Shown: positions 20,311 to 32,310 of the stretch, in pieces
How the letters are laid out: every line of letters starts with the position of its first letter
Position numbering within the stretch: the stretch's first letter is position 1
Source of the DNA: Cryptomeria japonica
Taxonomy: Eukaryota; Streptophyta; Pinopsida; Cupressales; Cupressaceae
DNA length: 64,000 nt
NCBI RefSeq assembly: GCF_030272615.1
Contig: NC_081414.1
Location: forward strand, 523,448,137-523,512,136
Direction: 5' to 3'
Notes under the pieces: model-generated
Told to the model about the DNA's origin: nothing
Database searches by the model: none
The model's input: the letters and a program-made list of their open reading frames with translations, nothing else
Made by a program: the position numbers and the translations under genes

Positions 20311-21301
20311 GTATGATAATGCCAGAACAAATTTTTTAACTCAGATGTACCTTGAAGAAATGTTAGTAAGATGATAGAGAGAAGAGATTGATGAAAGAAT
20401 TAATGTTAGAAAGAATGTTATTTAGAGAGAAGATGGGAAATCAACAAACTATCAAGAAACATATGAGATGAGAATGAAATTGAATGAATCACGAACCTGT
20501 GTCACATATTTTATTGTGCAACATATATTCATCACTGAGCCTTATTATTGAACAATGAAGCTTGGCACATCAGGGTATAAGGAGCCAAGATGTAAAGATA
20601 TCTCATTGTAGAAACAAACACGTAGCATACAAGGAGTGATCCCTCCATTCTGGGAAATACATTAGGTGTCAAGGTATGTGTCGCATTCAATAGCCGAGTA
20701 CTCCTATCACAGACACCCACTAGAGCAATTTCCCTAGAAATTCATTGGTTCACACCACAAACAACAAACAAAGAAAAAGATAATGCTCGTCATTGCTCCT
20801 TTAGTCACTTGTGGAAATCCCTGAGTAGCATAGGAACAATATCTGTCACCAAATGATAAAAGATAAAGACTGATCTAGACAAAATTCAGCAGCTACACTG
20901 ACCTTGTGCCTTCTTTCTCAGTTGCTTGATGTGATGGTTGATAATGTCTGATCTCATAAAGTTGCAGACCCCATTTAAGACTGACCTGTCTAATTTCGAG
21001 TGTATCCTCTTTTGTTTAAGACAAGATAATTATCACTTGATATGGATATGATACGATTGATAAGACAGTTTGATCAGTTGATTGCAGATGTTTGATTGGA
21101 TAGGTGTATCCTTTGTTAACTTCGTGTGAAGAGTTTGTTGGATATTTGGTAGGGTATTTGTTTCTCACAAGACATTTTATTGCAAGTTTTTTGATTCATT
21201 GAATTTTTATTTTTAGTTCTTTTCTAAGAGCTTTTTCGATGTTTTTGGATTATGTGGATCAATATTTGAATGTTTTTGGTTGAATCTTTTAGGACATTTT
21301 G

Positions 21302-21505
21302 CAGATGTTTTTGGATTTTTTCAGGATCATATTTGAATGTTTTTGGATTTTTTCAGGACTTTATATGATTTTTAAGATTTTTTCAGGACTTTCTATGATT
21401 TTTAAGATTTTTTTCAGGATCGTATATGATTTTTAGGATTTTATTAGGATCATATATGATTTTTAGGATTTTTTTTAGGACTTTATCTAATTTTTAGGAT
21501 TTTTT
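21302..21505. repeat. About 30-bp minisatellite, TTTTTAGGATTTTTTCAGGA
   Basis: Six to seven units with consensus TATATGATTTTTAGGATT followed by TTTTCAGGAC or TTTTCAGGATC. The first two units carry TTTGAATGTTTTTGGA instead. T-runs on the + strand contain repeated TTTTTTCAG words that look like splice acceptors. Confidence 0.85.
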
Positions 21506-22639
21506 CAGTTATGCCCCTAGTGTGCAGACCTATATGACATGATGATCTACATAATGCATGTGGAGACAATGAATTTTTTGACATGACCTATGTTAATGCA
21601 ATATGCATGATGAAGATGCATTTCCTATTCAAACAAGGTTGAATGTGTTTGTTTAGCCCTTTGTAATACACCAATTGAAATGCAGGTGCAAAACATTTCA
21701 TAGATAAGCAGTCAATCTATTCTTAAGGTCCTTTGGAACATTCAACTCAACACACCTAATCACTAGGATTTACAAATGGAGATGAGGAAAAATTCCCCAT
21801 TGATTCTTGAAACTTTGATCTTCTTTTGCCCATGTGTGTGCAGATGAGTTAAATCATGCTCTTGTGTTCACTAAAGATCCTTAGCATCCTATATGACTAG
21901 CTACGTGGATTATCTTAACTTCAAAAGCATCCCAAATAGAGGCTCGCTGCCAGCAAGCTTTTAGAGCTCCGATGAGGTTATAGACTGTAATTTCTCAAAT
22001 ATTGCTCCGTTACTAGTAGGCAATCATAGCCCTGATGGAGTTATTTGCATGTTCCCATAGTCAAGCTTTTTTGTCACACTTTCATGCATGATATTTCAGT
22101 TATATATCATTGTTCTTTCACCTTGAGATGAATATTTGGCATAGCTCTTTTTCTTTTTATTTTGTTGCCTTGACTTGTAAGTAATGAAACCTACTTGGGT
22201 GTGACAATTACAGTGGTGCTGAAGAAGAATTTTAGATTTTTCACTTGTCATATGATCAACTAGGTGTCTAGAATGAAATAAAGATCTTCTTAATATGTTT
22301 GAGATATAGCAATTGATAGATTTTGGGTTAACAAGTCTCAAATAGTGAAATCACTACCCAACCATAAGTAAAGCGTTGTCACAGGGTGATGTTGAAAATG
22401 AATGACCTTAGGACCTCAAAGAATTCATGTTTGAATATCTAAGAAAGAAGATGACCCTTGTTTCTCTTGAATGAAAATAGATGATAAACTTGGATAGTTG
22501 CCTTGTTTTATTGGTGCTGCTATATGAAAATGCAAAAACTTTGTGAATGCAATGCATTTGAAAAAGAAACTATATGTGATGCAGTGTTTTGAATAATATG
22601 ATATGCAATACGGAAAGTAAAACCAATACTAACCCAACC

Positions 22640-23650
22640 CTTAGATATAATATTGTTTAAGGTGCATGTTGTTCATAGGGTCAGAGAGTGAATCTCCCTC
22701 CATGGTAGCCAAATTATACGCTCCATTGCCTATAACCCTTGTTATGATAAAAGGACCTAACTAGTTAGGTTCAAACTTCCCTGGTTTTTCTCATTCTGCT
22801 AGGTTCCTTTGGTTCTCTTTAAGAACTAAATCTCCCACTTCAAAAGTTTGTGGGCAGACTCGTTTATTATAACTCTATCTCAATCTATTTTGATAACCTT
22901 GCAGATGATTGAAAGCATTTTGTCTCTTTTCATCAAGTGTTTCTAGCTCTTGTAATCTTGCTACCCGATAGTCTTCCTCTGATATGATGTTTTGTAAAGA
23001 GATTCTTAGAGATGGTATTTCTATTTCAATAGGGAGTATTGCTTCTGTACCATAGACCAAGGAATATGGTGTTTCTCATATAGGGGTGCGTACTCCTGTT
23101 CTATAAGCCCAAAGAGTGGGATTTAACTGGAGATGCTAGTCATGTCCTATGTCAGTGACAACTTTCTTAAGGATTTTCAATATTGTTTTATTTGTTGCCT
23201 CTGCTTGTCCATTGCTTTGCGGATAATATGGTGTGGCAAATCTTTGTTGTATTTGAAATTTGTCACACAATTCTTTCACTTCTTGATTTTTAAATGGACG
23301 CCCATTATTAGTTATGAAAAACATTGGAATTCCATATCTACAGATAATGTAATTGAGCATAAACTTTTCTATTTTCTTTCTAGTTGTGTATGTAAGAGGA
23401 ATTGCCTCAACCCATTTGGTAAAGTACTCAGTAGCTATTAAGATGAACTTGTGCCCATTGGAAGAAGTGGGGTTGATTTTACCCACTAGATCTAATCCCC
23501 ATTGTGAAAAAGGCCATGGTGATGTAATGGGTTGAAGATCTTGTGTTGGTGCATGAATGAGATCTCCATGCATTTGACATTTCTTACATTTTTGCACATA
23601 TTTATAGGCATCATTTTCCATAGTTGGTCAGTAATAACCTGTTCTTAGCA
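22640..23650 (-). pseudogene. Integrase of element C
   Basis: Read on the - strand. The zinc-binding end survives as YY-stop-PT and VQKCKKCQMH (about 23640-23570). The core has Asp in WGLDLVGK (about 23480), Asn instead of the second Asp in FITNNGRPF (about 23310), and Glu in NGQAEATNK (about 23200). The C-terminal part covers MVYGTEAILPIEIE (23060), GDLVLKENQRN (about 22820), GPFIITRVIGNGAYNLATMEG (about 22745) and ends near MHLKQYY at about 22650. The YYWP motif reads YY-stop-P (TGG to TGA). Inactive. Confidence 0.88.
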
Positions 23651-23657
23651 ATTTCTT

Positions 23658-24420
23658 TCACAATGGTGGACCACTTTGGTGTGCCCCACAAAATGCATCA
23701 TGGACTTCTTTTAAGGTGAGTTGTGCTTCATTTTCATCAAGAGATTGGAGAAGAGTTCCATCGAAGCCCTTTCTATACAATGTATCAGCTATAATAGTGT
23801 GTCTAAATGCTTGATGAATAAGACATGTACTGGTGTGTAAATATGTGTATATCTCATTGTACCAAGGGGATTCTGGACCCATAATTGCACATACATATTT
23901 TGTTGAGGGAGTCTCATATGCCCGTATCATCAACTGTTCTATAATAAACTCAAACCGAGTTTCATTAGCAAACATATTTAGAAGAGATCTTATGGTAGCC
24001 ATGGCATCTGCTGCCTTGTTTTGTATCCTTGGAATCTGTTCGAAAGTGATTTTGCTGAAATGCTCTTTGTAATCCTCTACCATTTTCTTATAAGATGGGA
24101 GTTTTTCATCTTTCGTATTGTACTCATTGTTAACTTGTTTTACAATCAATTGCAAGTCATCAAAGACTTGTAATTATTTTATTCTCCACTGTACCTTTAT
24201 ACGAAGTCCTATGAGGAGAGCTTCATATTCGGCTATATTGTTCGTGAATGGCAAATTTATCCTAAAAGACTTAGGGATAGAATCATCCTGAGGGGTGATG
24301 AAAAAAATCCCTACTCCAGATCCATGACTTGTATATGACCCATCAAAGTATAGTTTCCACATTATAGATGATGTCAATGTAAACACTGATTCGTCTGGAA
24401 AGTCTATCAACAATGGGTGA
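23658..24420 (-). pseudogene. Second, archaeal-type RNase H (aRNH) of element C
   Basis: Motifs in order on the - strand: WKLYFDGSYTSHGSGVGIFF with the first Asp (about 24360), NNIAEYEALLIGL with the Glu (about 24235), VFDDLQLIVKQVNNEYNT with the second Asp (about 24150), and NKAADAMA with the last (about 24010). A stop near 24172 breaks the frame. A second RNase H after the standard one is diagnostic for the plant Tat lineage. The tail to 23658 (DETLLQSL, DAFCGAHQ) leads into integrase. Confidence 0.87.
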
Positions 24421-25640
24421 CTATCTTGTAAAGGAGCCTCTACTAATTGATCTTCTATAATTTGTCCTTTGATGGCCTTTTTGTCTACGTACTCTATATC
24501 AAACTCACTCAGGATCATGACCCACTTAGCCAATCTCCCGGTCAATGTTGTTCTGCTCAATAGGTACTTGAGTGTATCAAAGCGTGCAATGAGTTGCACT
24601 TTATGACTCAACATGTAATGTCTAAGCTTTTGAGATGTGAAGATTACTTCTAAGCATGCTCGCTCTATAGGAGTATAATTAAGCTCATAACTGATCAGAG
24701 TTGTACTTATATAATAAATGGCTCTTTCTTTCCCTTGTTCATCATGTTTTGCCAACAGAGCCCCTAGATCTGAGTTTGTTGTTGATATATATAGTAACAA
24801 AGGTTTTCCTGGGGTAGCTGATACTAACACTGGTGTGTTTAGAAGATAATCTTCCAGAGTTTGGAAAGCTTCTTGGAATTTTTCTATCCATTTAAAAGTA
24901 ACTCCTTTCCTGAGTAAATGTTGGAATGGGTGACACTTATCTTCCAATTGTGCTATGAATCTCCTTATGGATTGTAGTCTTCCTTGTAACCCTCTTAGTT
25001 TTTTAAGTGTTGATGAAGGTTGCATGTCTATGATTGCCTTGACCTTAGCAGGGTCTACTTCAATTCCTCTGTTGGACACAATAAACCCTAATAGTTTACT
25101 TGTTGTTACGCTGAACACACACTTCTTCAGGTTTAGTCTGATATTATACTACTCCAACCAATCAAATATATGTGCAAGGACCGTAAGGTGACCTTCTCTT
25201 ATTTGTGATTTATCCAATAAGTCATCCACATCAGCTTCCATTATGTTGTGGATCATGTCATGAAATAGCATTGTCATGGCTCTTTGGTATGTTGCTTCGG
25301 CATTTTTGAGACCAAATGTTCCCCATGGGTAGGTAAAGGCCATTTTATGTTGATCTTCTGGTGCAATTTTAATCTGGTTGTATCCTGAAAAGCCATCCAT
25401 TAATGATAGCATTTCATTTCCAGCTGTTAGATCAACTATCATATTGATGTTGGGTACCGCGAAGTCATCCTTAGGACAAGCTTTATTTAGATCCTGAAAA
25501 CCAATATAGATTCTTATGCCTCCTGTGGGCTTAGTCATAGGTACCTGGTCAGATATCCATTCTACATAGTCAATAGGTCAAATGAAACCTACACCCAATA
25601 GCTTTTGTAGTTCTATTTTAACCAGTAATGCAATACTTGG
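24420..25640 (-). pseudogene. Reverse transcriptase and first RNase H of element C
   Basis: RT motifs on the - strand: GGIRIYIGFQDLNKACPKDDF (about 25510), MDGFSGYNQIKIAPEDQHKMAF, PWGTFGLKNAEATYQRAM, and the active site MEADVDDLLDKS (about 25215), where Tyr of YVDD is Asp but both catalytic Asp remain. A TAG at 25146-25148 stands where Gln is expected before YNIRLN. It continues with KLLGFIVSNRGIEVDPAKVKAI, then the degenerate Tat-type RNase H (LLLYISTTNSDLGALL, AIYYISTTLISYELNYTPIERACLEVIFTSQKLRHYM) and the linker IEDQLVEAPL before the second RNase H. Confidence 0.9.
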
Positions 25641-27300
25641 ATGCATTTTTCTCAATTTTTGCTTGTAAGGTTTAACTCCTACTATCAAAGGTAACTGATG
25701 CAACACTAATTCAGGGTCTAAGCCTAGCATATCTCCATAGGACCAAGCAAATTTGATAGGTCATTGCTTTAAAAAATGAATGAATTTGTCTTTTTCTTCT
25801 TTGTCTAGTGATTTTTCTAGGTGGATGTTATGTACAACCTCTCCTTCTGCTATATTTACCTCTTCAGTTTCTTCTATAAGCAATGTTGAACTTTATCTTT
25901 TGATAGGAAGGTTACCCAACTCGCTCTTGCCATTATAGGTGGTTTGATCTATATCTTCTGTTATAGAGGTACTTTCCTCTCCAAAGTATGTTGTTCTATC
26001 TAGAAAACCCTTCTTTGTGATCACCTTGCGGAAATCCCTCTCTGAGTCCGAGGAATTCTGTAATTGCTTCATCATTTTCAAACCAATCCAGAGTTGGTTT
26101 TCCTTCTTGCCCCCAATCAATCAAGTGTGAATGTACAAGGGGTAAGTTATTACTCCCTTCTATAATAGACTTTGATAACATGAAGACTTGATTGTTTGAA
26201 TGACTTGGTGTATTTTCATCTTGTATATGCTTTATTTGATACCTTAGTATGACACTTGTTCGTGGGCTAGAATCATGGAGTGATAAGAACTCATAGTCGT
26301 GAGAGTTTATCTCACTTTCAATGTATGTTTCATCATCTGAGTTATCATCACTTATCTCTTCTTGTTCCTACCGCTGATTCTATTGTAGATTGGTTGGTCT
26401 TCTTTGGATAGTAGTTACCCTTCTTAAGCCTGGTATAAGCCTTTTCAATCTTTCTTCATCTGATTCATTAGGTTGAGCTTGAGTCATTTCCCATGGTAGA
26501 TGTATTGATAATAACCAAGGATCCCATGGTAGATGTATTGATAATAACCAAGGATTAGATTCATCTACTAGTGATAAACATATGTCTGTTGCAACATTTG
26601 CTTGTACTGTTGTGTAAACAACTGCATCATTTTGTGACTCAGTTCTAGGCTCTTGTAGGAGTTGTCTCATGTCTTCCCCATCTAATTCTGCACTAGATGA
26701 TGTGGGTACTTGATTACTTGTTTGAGATGAATAGGGAAGCACCCATGTGGACAAATCCCTTTGTTGTATGTAGTCTAACAATTTCATTGGTCTATTTAGT
26801 ATATCAAGGGTACGTTGTCTTTCTTTTGTGATATGTGGTAAATGCTTATACCCCAATCCTCAATTCCCTGGATTGTCATTAGGAATAATAGGTTCTAGTC
26901 TTCCTTGTTTTTGTAACCCCAGGCCTGTGGTCCCATCATACCCATGTCTTTGGAGCATTTTGAATCCATTGCCATACTGATCTATGGGTATTTGGGTATT
27001 GTCATATGATCCTCTTCTCTATATATTCAATGGTTGACATCTTCATTTAGGGATTCTTCTTGTAAATCATGCCATCTAATGAAAGAGCATGAGTTTGTGT
27101 ATCTGACAATTTCTTTACCTTTGTCATGTTTTTGTACTGCATTTTTGGGCTTCCCAAAAGATTTAGGAGATAGGGACAATTGTTTTCCAGTTGAAGTATT
27201 TGCAATAGAATACTCTCCACAACCCATATCTTGTATCTATAAGGAGGATGTTGTAGGCATATTCTTTTTTGTTTTTGTGATCGTTAATGCCTCTAGTTTT
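25641..27300 (-). pseudogene. Protease-RT linker region of element C
   Basis: On the - strand several short open stretches in shifting frames lie between the protease and RT: 27227-27027, 26856-26380 (DESNPWLLSIHLPWD repeated once by a 36-base duplication at about 26492-26560) and 26120-25893. They are hydrophilic and Ser/Thr/Glu-rich with no enzyme motif, as usual for this part of Tat polyproteins. Many frameshifts and stops. Confidence 0.6.
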
Positions 27301-28018
27301 GTAGTGAGAGGTTATGCTTGATTAATTGGTACTTGATTATCTACAGTTTCTTTCAAGTAATTGCAATGTTGGAAGGGATTTGGGTCACCTTTTATAGTGA
27401 TTTCAATACCATTATATGGGAATTTGCAACACTGATGAAATATGGATGGTACTGCTTGCATGGTATGGATCCATGGGCAGCCCAATAACATGTTATATCC
27501 CAGTTCCTTATCCAAGACTTGAAAAGAAACCTCTATTGTTATAGGTCCCACTTGTACGAGTAATGTTACAATACCTTTTGAGGGGCATTCTTTATCATCA
27601 TATGCCTTGATATCTATTCTCTTGGATGAATCAATGTGAAGTTCAGAATATCCTAGTGCCTTAACCAGTTTTAAAGTACAAATGTTGAGGCCGGCTCCTC
27701 GATCTATGAGTACTCTTCAGATCCTTCTTTTATGTATGTAAGATTTTAGGTGTAGCGGGTCATTATGGAACAATCTTTCACTAGGAATGTCTCATTCTAT
27801 GAATGCAGTGCGAGTGCCTTGTGTCAAATTTCCTACCATGGACTAGAAGGCATTTTCATCTATATCTCTGTCCACTACCAAATCTTGAAGTGCTTTGTCC
27901 AGAATAGCTCTATGAGTGGGTGAAATGCGTAGTAGTTCAAATAATGATATTTGTGTCGGGGTTTTCTTAAGTTGCTCAACAATATTGTAAGTCCCTATTG
28001 CTGGTGGATGATTTGGTG
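27300..28018 (-). pseudogene. C-terminal gag region and aspartic protease of element C
   Basis: The frame resumes at the element B insertion with VPPNHPPAIGTYNIVEQLKKTP and FELLRISPTHRAILDKAL (28015-27880). The protease active site reads VLIDRGAGLNICTL near 27700, with the catalytic Asp kept and the usual Gly-Gly altered. The downstream conserved block is GYNMLLGCPWIHTMQAVPS (about 27490) followed by KGDPNPFQHCNY. Two stops break it (27790 and 27715 regions). The protease would cleave the polyprotein. Joined across element B, the reading frame carries on into 39686-42043. Confidence 0.82.
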
Positions 28019-28023
28019 GTACT
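28019..28023. repeat. Left target-site duplication of element B
   Basis: GTACT directly before the LTR start at 28024; identical to 39681-39685. Confidence 0.95.
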
Positions 28024-30746
28024 TGTAGTACCCCTACTAGTTTGAACTCATTAGACACATATTTTATTATTGGTTGTTTTCAGTGGATACATTACCATGA
28101 TATATTATTCAGATTTTTATGACATTATGCTTTATTTGGAGATGAGATGTATAATTTATTTGCAGTATTTCAGTATTTGTGATTTATGGCATTTTATGGA
28201 TTATTGCTATGTACTGACATCTTACTTTATCTATGCAATGTGTAATTATATGTTGTGTGTTTGCGAGTGTATTGGATGCAAGGGGATGATTTTCCTTCAC
28301 TCATTTCGGTGAGACAAGGAACGTCGCAATTCTCCTTCACCGGTGTGTATGTCATGTTTTCTATATTGTATATATATGCATGTGTGGTTCGGTGATGTAG
28401 GATATTGTAGGTACAAGTACTGGGTAGGTACGGGGTATCGTCTCCACTTGGCTTCACAGGCTTGAGCATGCCTTATATTTTTCGATGGAAGTGGAGGAGA
28501 TAGTAGTTGACCCTATTTTACTCAGTTACACTCGTATAAGTGTTGTCAGTTGGTCGTTTTGTCAGTTAGTTCGATCTTCGTACTTTGGCATTTTATCTTT
28601 TATGGGTAATTGCTTGAGATTTGTTTAATTTGAGTGTTTTAGAGGATTTAATTAATTAATTAATTAAGTTTATGAAATTATCTCATTATTGTATTGTTTA
28701 TGCATTGAGATTATAAATTTAGTTAATTAAAGAAATTATTAAATTAAGTTGCAAGCTACATGGTATTTGAAATATATTTTTATTTAAATGAATTAGATTA
28801 ATTATATTTATTGTTTCCTTAAATAAATAAATGAATAACACGGTTAATTAGAATTAAAATATTGTTTTAATTCTTTATTGAGAAAATTAATTAATGTGCA
28901 TGAGAAAAGTAAAGAAAGAATAATGTTTTTTAATAATTGCATGTGATAAATTTAGAAAATAAAATAGAAATTACTATTATTCTAAATTTAGGTTTTTTTG
29001 TGAAAAAGCTATTGAACCTAGAATTTTAGTTTAAATAGGGGTTAGGTCTTTATTTTAGTTACACAGAGGGGACACACAAGAACAGGTCAAGAATTTAGGT
29101 GAAGAAATTTTATTGGAAGTTATTGAAGGGATTAGGGCTCTTCTATAGATTTAATATTAGATACGTTTTCTTTTGGTAGTTATTATTATATTTTAAATAT
29201 TATTTAATTATAGTTTGGAATGTTAATTTCTATTAAAATGTTGAAAATACATTAGGAGAATTATCTTTATTTTTCTTTTTGAACAAATGACAAGGTGGAT
29301 GTGTTTTGGTATTAAAAAGTTGTAATTTCTTGTTATCTAGAAATTCATAAATTGCATGTTATTTATGCTTTTGGTTGTTTTTAAAGAAAGATTGCCTATT
29401 ATAGGATCTTGCATATATTGTGTTCTCAGTCAAGCTTTATTTCATTTCAATTTTGGTTAAATTGTCATTGTGTCCTATGTTATTCTTTCTCCTAGACCAG
29501 GTGTTGTTGTATAACCTATTTGATATGAGCCATTGTGTGTTTTTGTCCAAATGGTCAATCTTCGGTTGGTATTTGTGTATCCTTCACTTGTGCTTGTTAG
29601 GATTGTTTATGGGTTTCTGTTTCACCATAGAGTTCTCGTAGAGAGAAACATTTCCTATTAGTGTCCTAGGAGAGAGAGTGGCTTTCGAGCAGGGGCCATG
29701 CCCGAAGTGGATGATAGGATAACCCGTTGAAAGTTAGTGAAAAAGTGATAACCTAATAATTGATTAGGGGGTGGGTAGATTAAATATTAATTAAGATAAA
29801 TGTACCTCGTGCATAGGTGAGTGCTTGTACAGGGCTCATAATATTACGAGAAGGCCTGGAATGGCAAACTTACCACCTTGTCTTCACGAAAGGATTGGTA
29901 GGGTCCGCATGAGACTTAGTTGGAACCAGAGGCTCGGGAGAGGTTACCAGGAGAAACCCGAGTATGGGGGCCAGGACCTATGGAGGCTGTACCATGGTAA
30001 CCATCAAGCTATGCGATGCCACTCTCTTCTTAGAGTCACTAGTGTTTTGTGAGTTGTGTTACATGGATGGTTGCAGAGTCTTGTAGTCCTTTTGTACTTT
30101 TCTTACTTTGCTTGCTTGAGGGTTTTCTACTATCTCCTAGCATGGTGGGGTGGTTCCATTTTGAGATCACATGGTCGGGTGGTAGTGCCACTTCCCATCG
30201 GATGTTCTGGATTGTATCTTCAGGTGAGGAAAGGCTTTGTTGGTGTTTCTTGGTTCGTGGTTTATGTACCAGCTCTTGTTCGAGATCATTGTTTAGTTGA
30301 GACCTTGTGGTCATTGCATCAAATTTTATGTAACCTTGATATTGTATCTTTGTAACCAGTGGTATTATTGGAAGCCATGTATTTATGGATATTGTAATAT
30401 TATTATGTCAGTGAAATGAATGTTATTGTTTTGATCTTATGTTTAAATGGTTTATGGAAATTGGCTACATTGGAATACTTTTATATCTTTATTTTGGATG
30501 TATGTGTAGTTTTAAACTTAAGTTTTCAATTTATCTAATTGAATGGATTAACTATGGTGTTAATATAATCTATGAAATTAATCTTCATTGGTTACCCTTA
30601 GGGAAACTTATTATAGACTTCTGTTGTGTTGATAAACGTGCAATGATTATAGTTAGTGCACTTAGTTTTTAACAAAGAAAAATTATTTCACCCTTTAGTT
30701 GCCTAGTTGTGTTTTTTTCCTTTAGGGTTCCTGGCAGGGCATTACA
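28024..30746 (+). repeat. 5' LTR of element B, 2723 bp
   Basis: TG...CA bounded, between the GTACT target copy and the primer site. A TATA-like GTTTAAATAGGGG at 29029-29041, then TTACACAGAGGGGACACAC, suggests a transcription start near 29060. The first 600 bases differ from the 3' LTR at about 25 positions, mostly transitions. A frame of about 80 codons near 28070 is conserved in the 3' LTR only because the LTRs are homologous. Confidence 0.93.
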
Positions 30747-30763
30747 TTTGGTATCAAAGCCCA
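30747..30763 (+). promoter_or_regulatory. Primer-binding site of element B
   Basis: TTTGGTATCAAAGCCC directly after the LTR end matches the initiator-Met tRNA site TGGTATCAGAGCC with one change. Confidence 0.9.
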
Positions 30764-30899
30764 AGTTTCAACACTGGGTACTCTGGGTGTGCAATGTGCC
30801 TTTCAGTTGACCATCTTTCTTAGGTCATAAATGTTTGTATCTCTCATGTCTTATCCTTGCTATGGATCTAAACCATTTTCTCTTTTATGGTACCAGTTC

Positions 30900-31184
30900 A
30901 TGGCTAAGAAAGCTAGAGGAGGTGGTTGTACGGGTGGTCGCAAAGGAGGCAGAGGTGGAGGACAGGGCCATGGTTCTGACCATCATAGTCCTTCACCACC
31001 ACCCACTCATGTGAGTGTTGAGCTAGAGCAGTCAGTTCATCAGGAGAAGGAACAATCTATTCATCAGAACTCTTAGCATGCGGGAGAACATGTTTCAGGA
31101 GGTTTTGGCTAGGTTAGGCCAAAGGCCTGAGTTTGAGCAACCTATTCATGCTCAGGTTGAGGAGCTGCTTCAACAGGTTCTAGA

Positions 31185-31249
<65 letters not shown>

Positions 31250-32310
31250 ACCAAGGCGAGGGGAGATTCCAGCTATCCGAGATCCACCTTCCTTGGGTAA
31301 CATAAAGGACTTGATGAGGTCCAATCCTCCTTACTTTGATGGTATGGGTACTAGTCTTGAGGCAGAGACCTGGCTTATCAGCTTGGACTGGTGTTTCACT
31401 ATGTTTCCATACAGCAATAACACCAAGGCAAGATGTGCTATTATGCATCTAAATAAATTTGCTTCAATCTGGTGGAGATTAGAGGAGGAGAAGATCGGTG
31501 TATGCATTAACACCATCACATGGGAACTATTTCTGGAGAGATTCAGGGCATGATTTTTCTCACCCCAGTGGAGGTAGACTCGAGAAGATGAGTTTTATGC
31601 CTTGCATCAGTATGGGATGACAGTAGACCAGTATGAGCATAGGTTCTATGAACTCAAACAATACGCTGGAATTGGTAATGATGAGGCTATGCTTGTCCAA
31701 CATTTCCTAAGAGGTTTGAACAACCGTATCAATGGAGGTGTGAGGGTGTTCGAGCCAGCTTCAATGGAGATAACTGTGGTGAAGGCCAGATTATTTGAGC
31801 TAAACCTTAGTCATGCTCTTGGTGGTCAGACAGGTGTGCAGATAGGAAGTGCACCTACCAATGGAAATAAAGCTTGGGGAATTCAGTCCCACTCAGCTAC
31901 ACCATTTAGAACTCCTCAAGCACCCGCTAAGAGTGGGCAACAATAGCAGCAATAGTCAAAACCAAAATAGTTCCAGGGCCAACAAGGTGGTAATTCTTAG
32001 TTTAAGAAGGGTAGGAACTGGCAGAGGGGCAAACAGGGCCCTACAGGGTAGGCCTCACAGAGTGCATCTTACACGCCTAGCTAGGGAAGTTTCCAGCAAT
32101 CTAGTGGACCAATAGGTAATAGAGGAGCTTGCTTCTCTTGTGGGCAGTTTGGTCACAGAGCTGCACAGTGTCCTCAAAATGTCCACAACATAGGTAGTTA
32201 GAGGCCAGTAGCATTTGAACCTATAGTAGGAGATACAGGGAGGTCCCATAGAGTATTTGTAGCAGTAGATGACCGCCAAGCTGATCATCAGGATACAGTC
32301 ATTGAGGCAA
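30900..32310 (+). pseudogene. Gag of element B
   Basis: ATG 30900 opens MAKKARGGGCTGGRKGGRGGG, a Gly/Arg-rich start. After a frame change at about 31080 comes FQEVLARLGQRPEF, then an Arg-Glu run encoded by a GA microsatellite (31190-31247). The gag core is at 31293-31940: NPPYFDGMGTSLEAETWLISLDWCFTMF, ASIWWRLEEEK, FYELKQYAGIGNDEAMLVQHFLRGLN. A Gln-rich linker full of TAG stops (31945-32100) leads to one zinc knuckle, CFSCGQFGHRAAQC, at 32130-32171. The protein would form the particle and bind RNA. The stop pattern points to CAG codons mutated to TAG. Confidence 0.85.
31190..31247 (+). repeat. GA microsatellite inside gag of element B
   Basis: A perfect AG run of about 29 units adds an Arg-Glu repeat to gag between the N-terminal region and the conserved core. 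The Ser/Leu run on the opposite strand is an artefact. Confidence 0.95.

Larger units (their letters stand above)
19991..22640. other. Non-coding interval of element C between the antisense PMD gene and pol
   Basis: The PMD gene and pol converge on this 2.6-kb stretch. I see no coding region on either strand. It holds two minisatellites (20160-20310 and 21302-21505) and otherwise ordinary AT-rich sequence. Confidence 0.6.

Noticed and set aside
21302-21505. Possible CRISPR-like array because of regular 30-base periodicity
   Set aside because: Contiguous minisatellite without unique spacers, in an obviously plant, retrotransposon-rich context.
28070-28312. An 80-codon frame found nearly unchanged at 35693-35935, suggesting a conserved small protein
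   Set aside because: Both lie at the same place in the two LTRs of element B; LTR homology explains the match. A frame on the opposite strand is equally conserved.
31142-31324. Ser/Leu-rich frame on the - strand, and similar ones at 46030-46431
   Set aside because: Artefact of translating GA/TC microsatellites.
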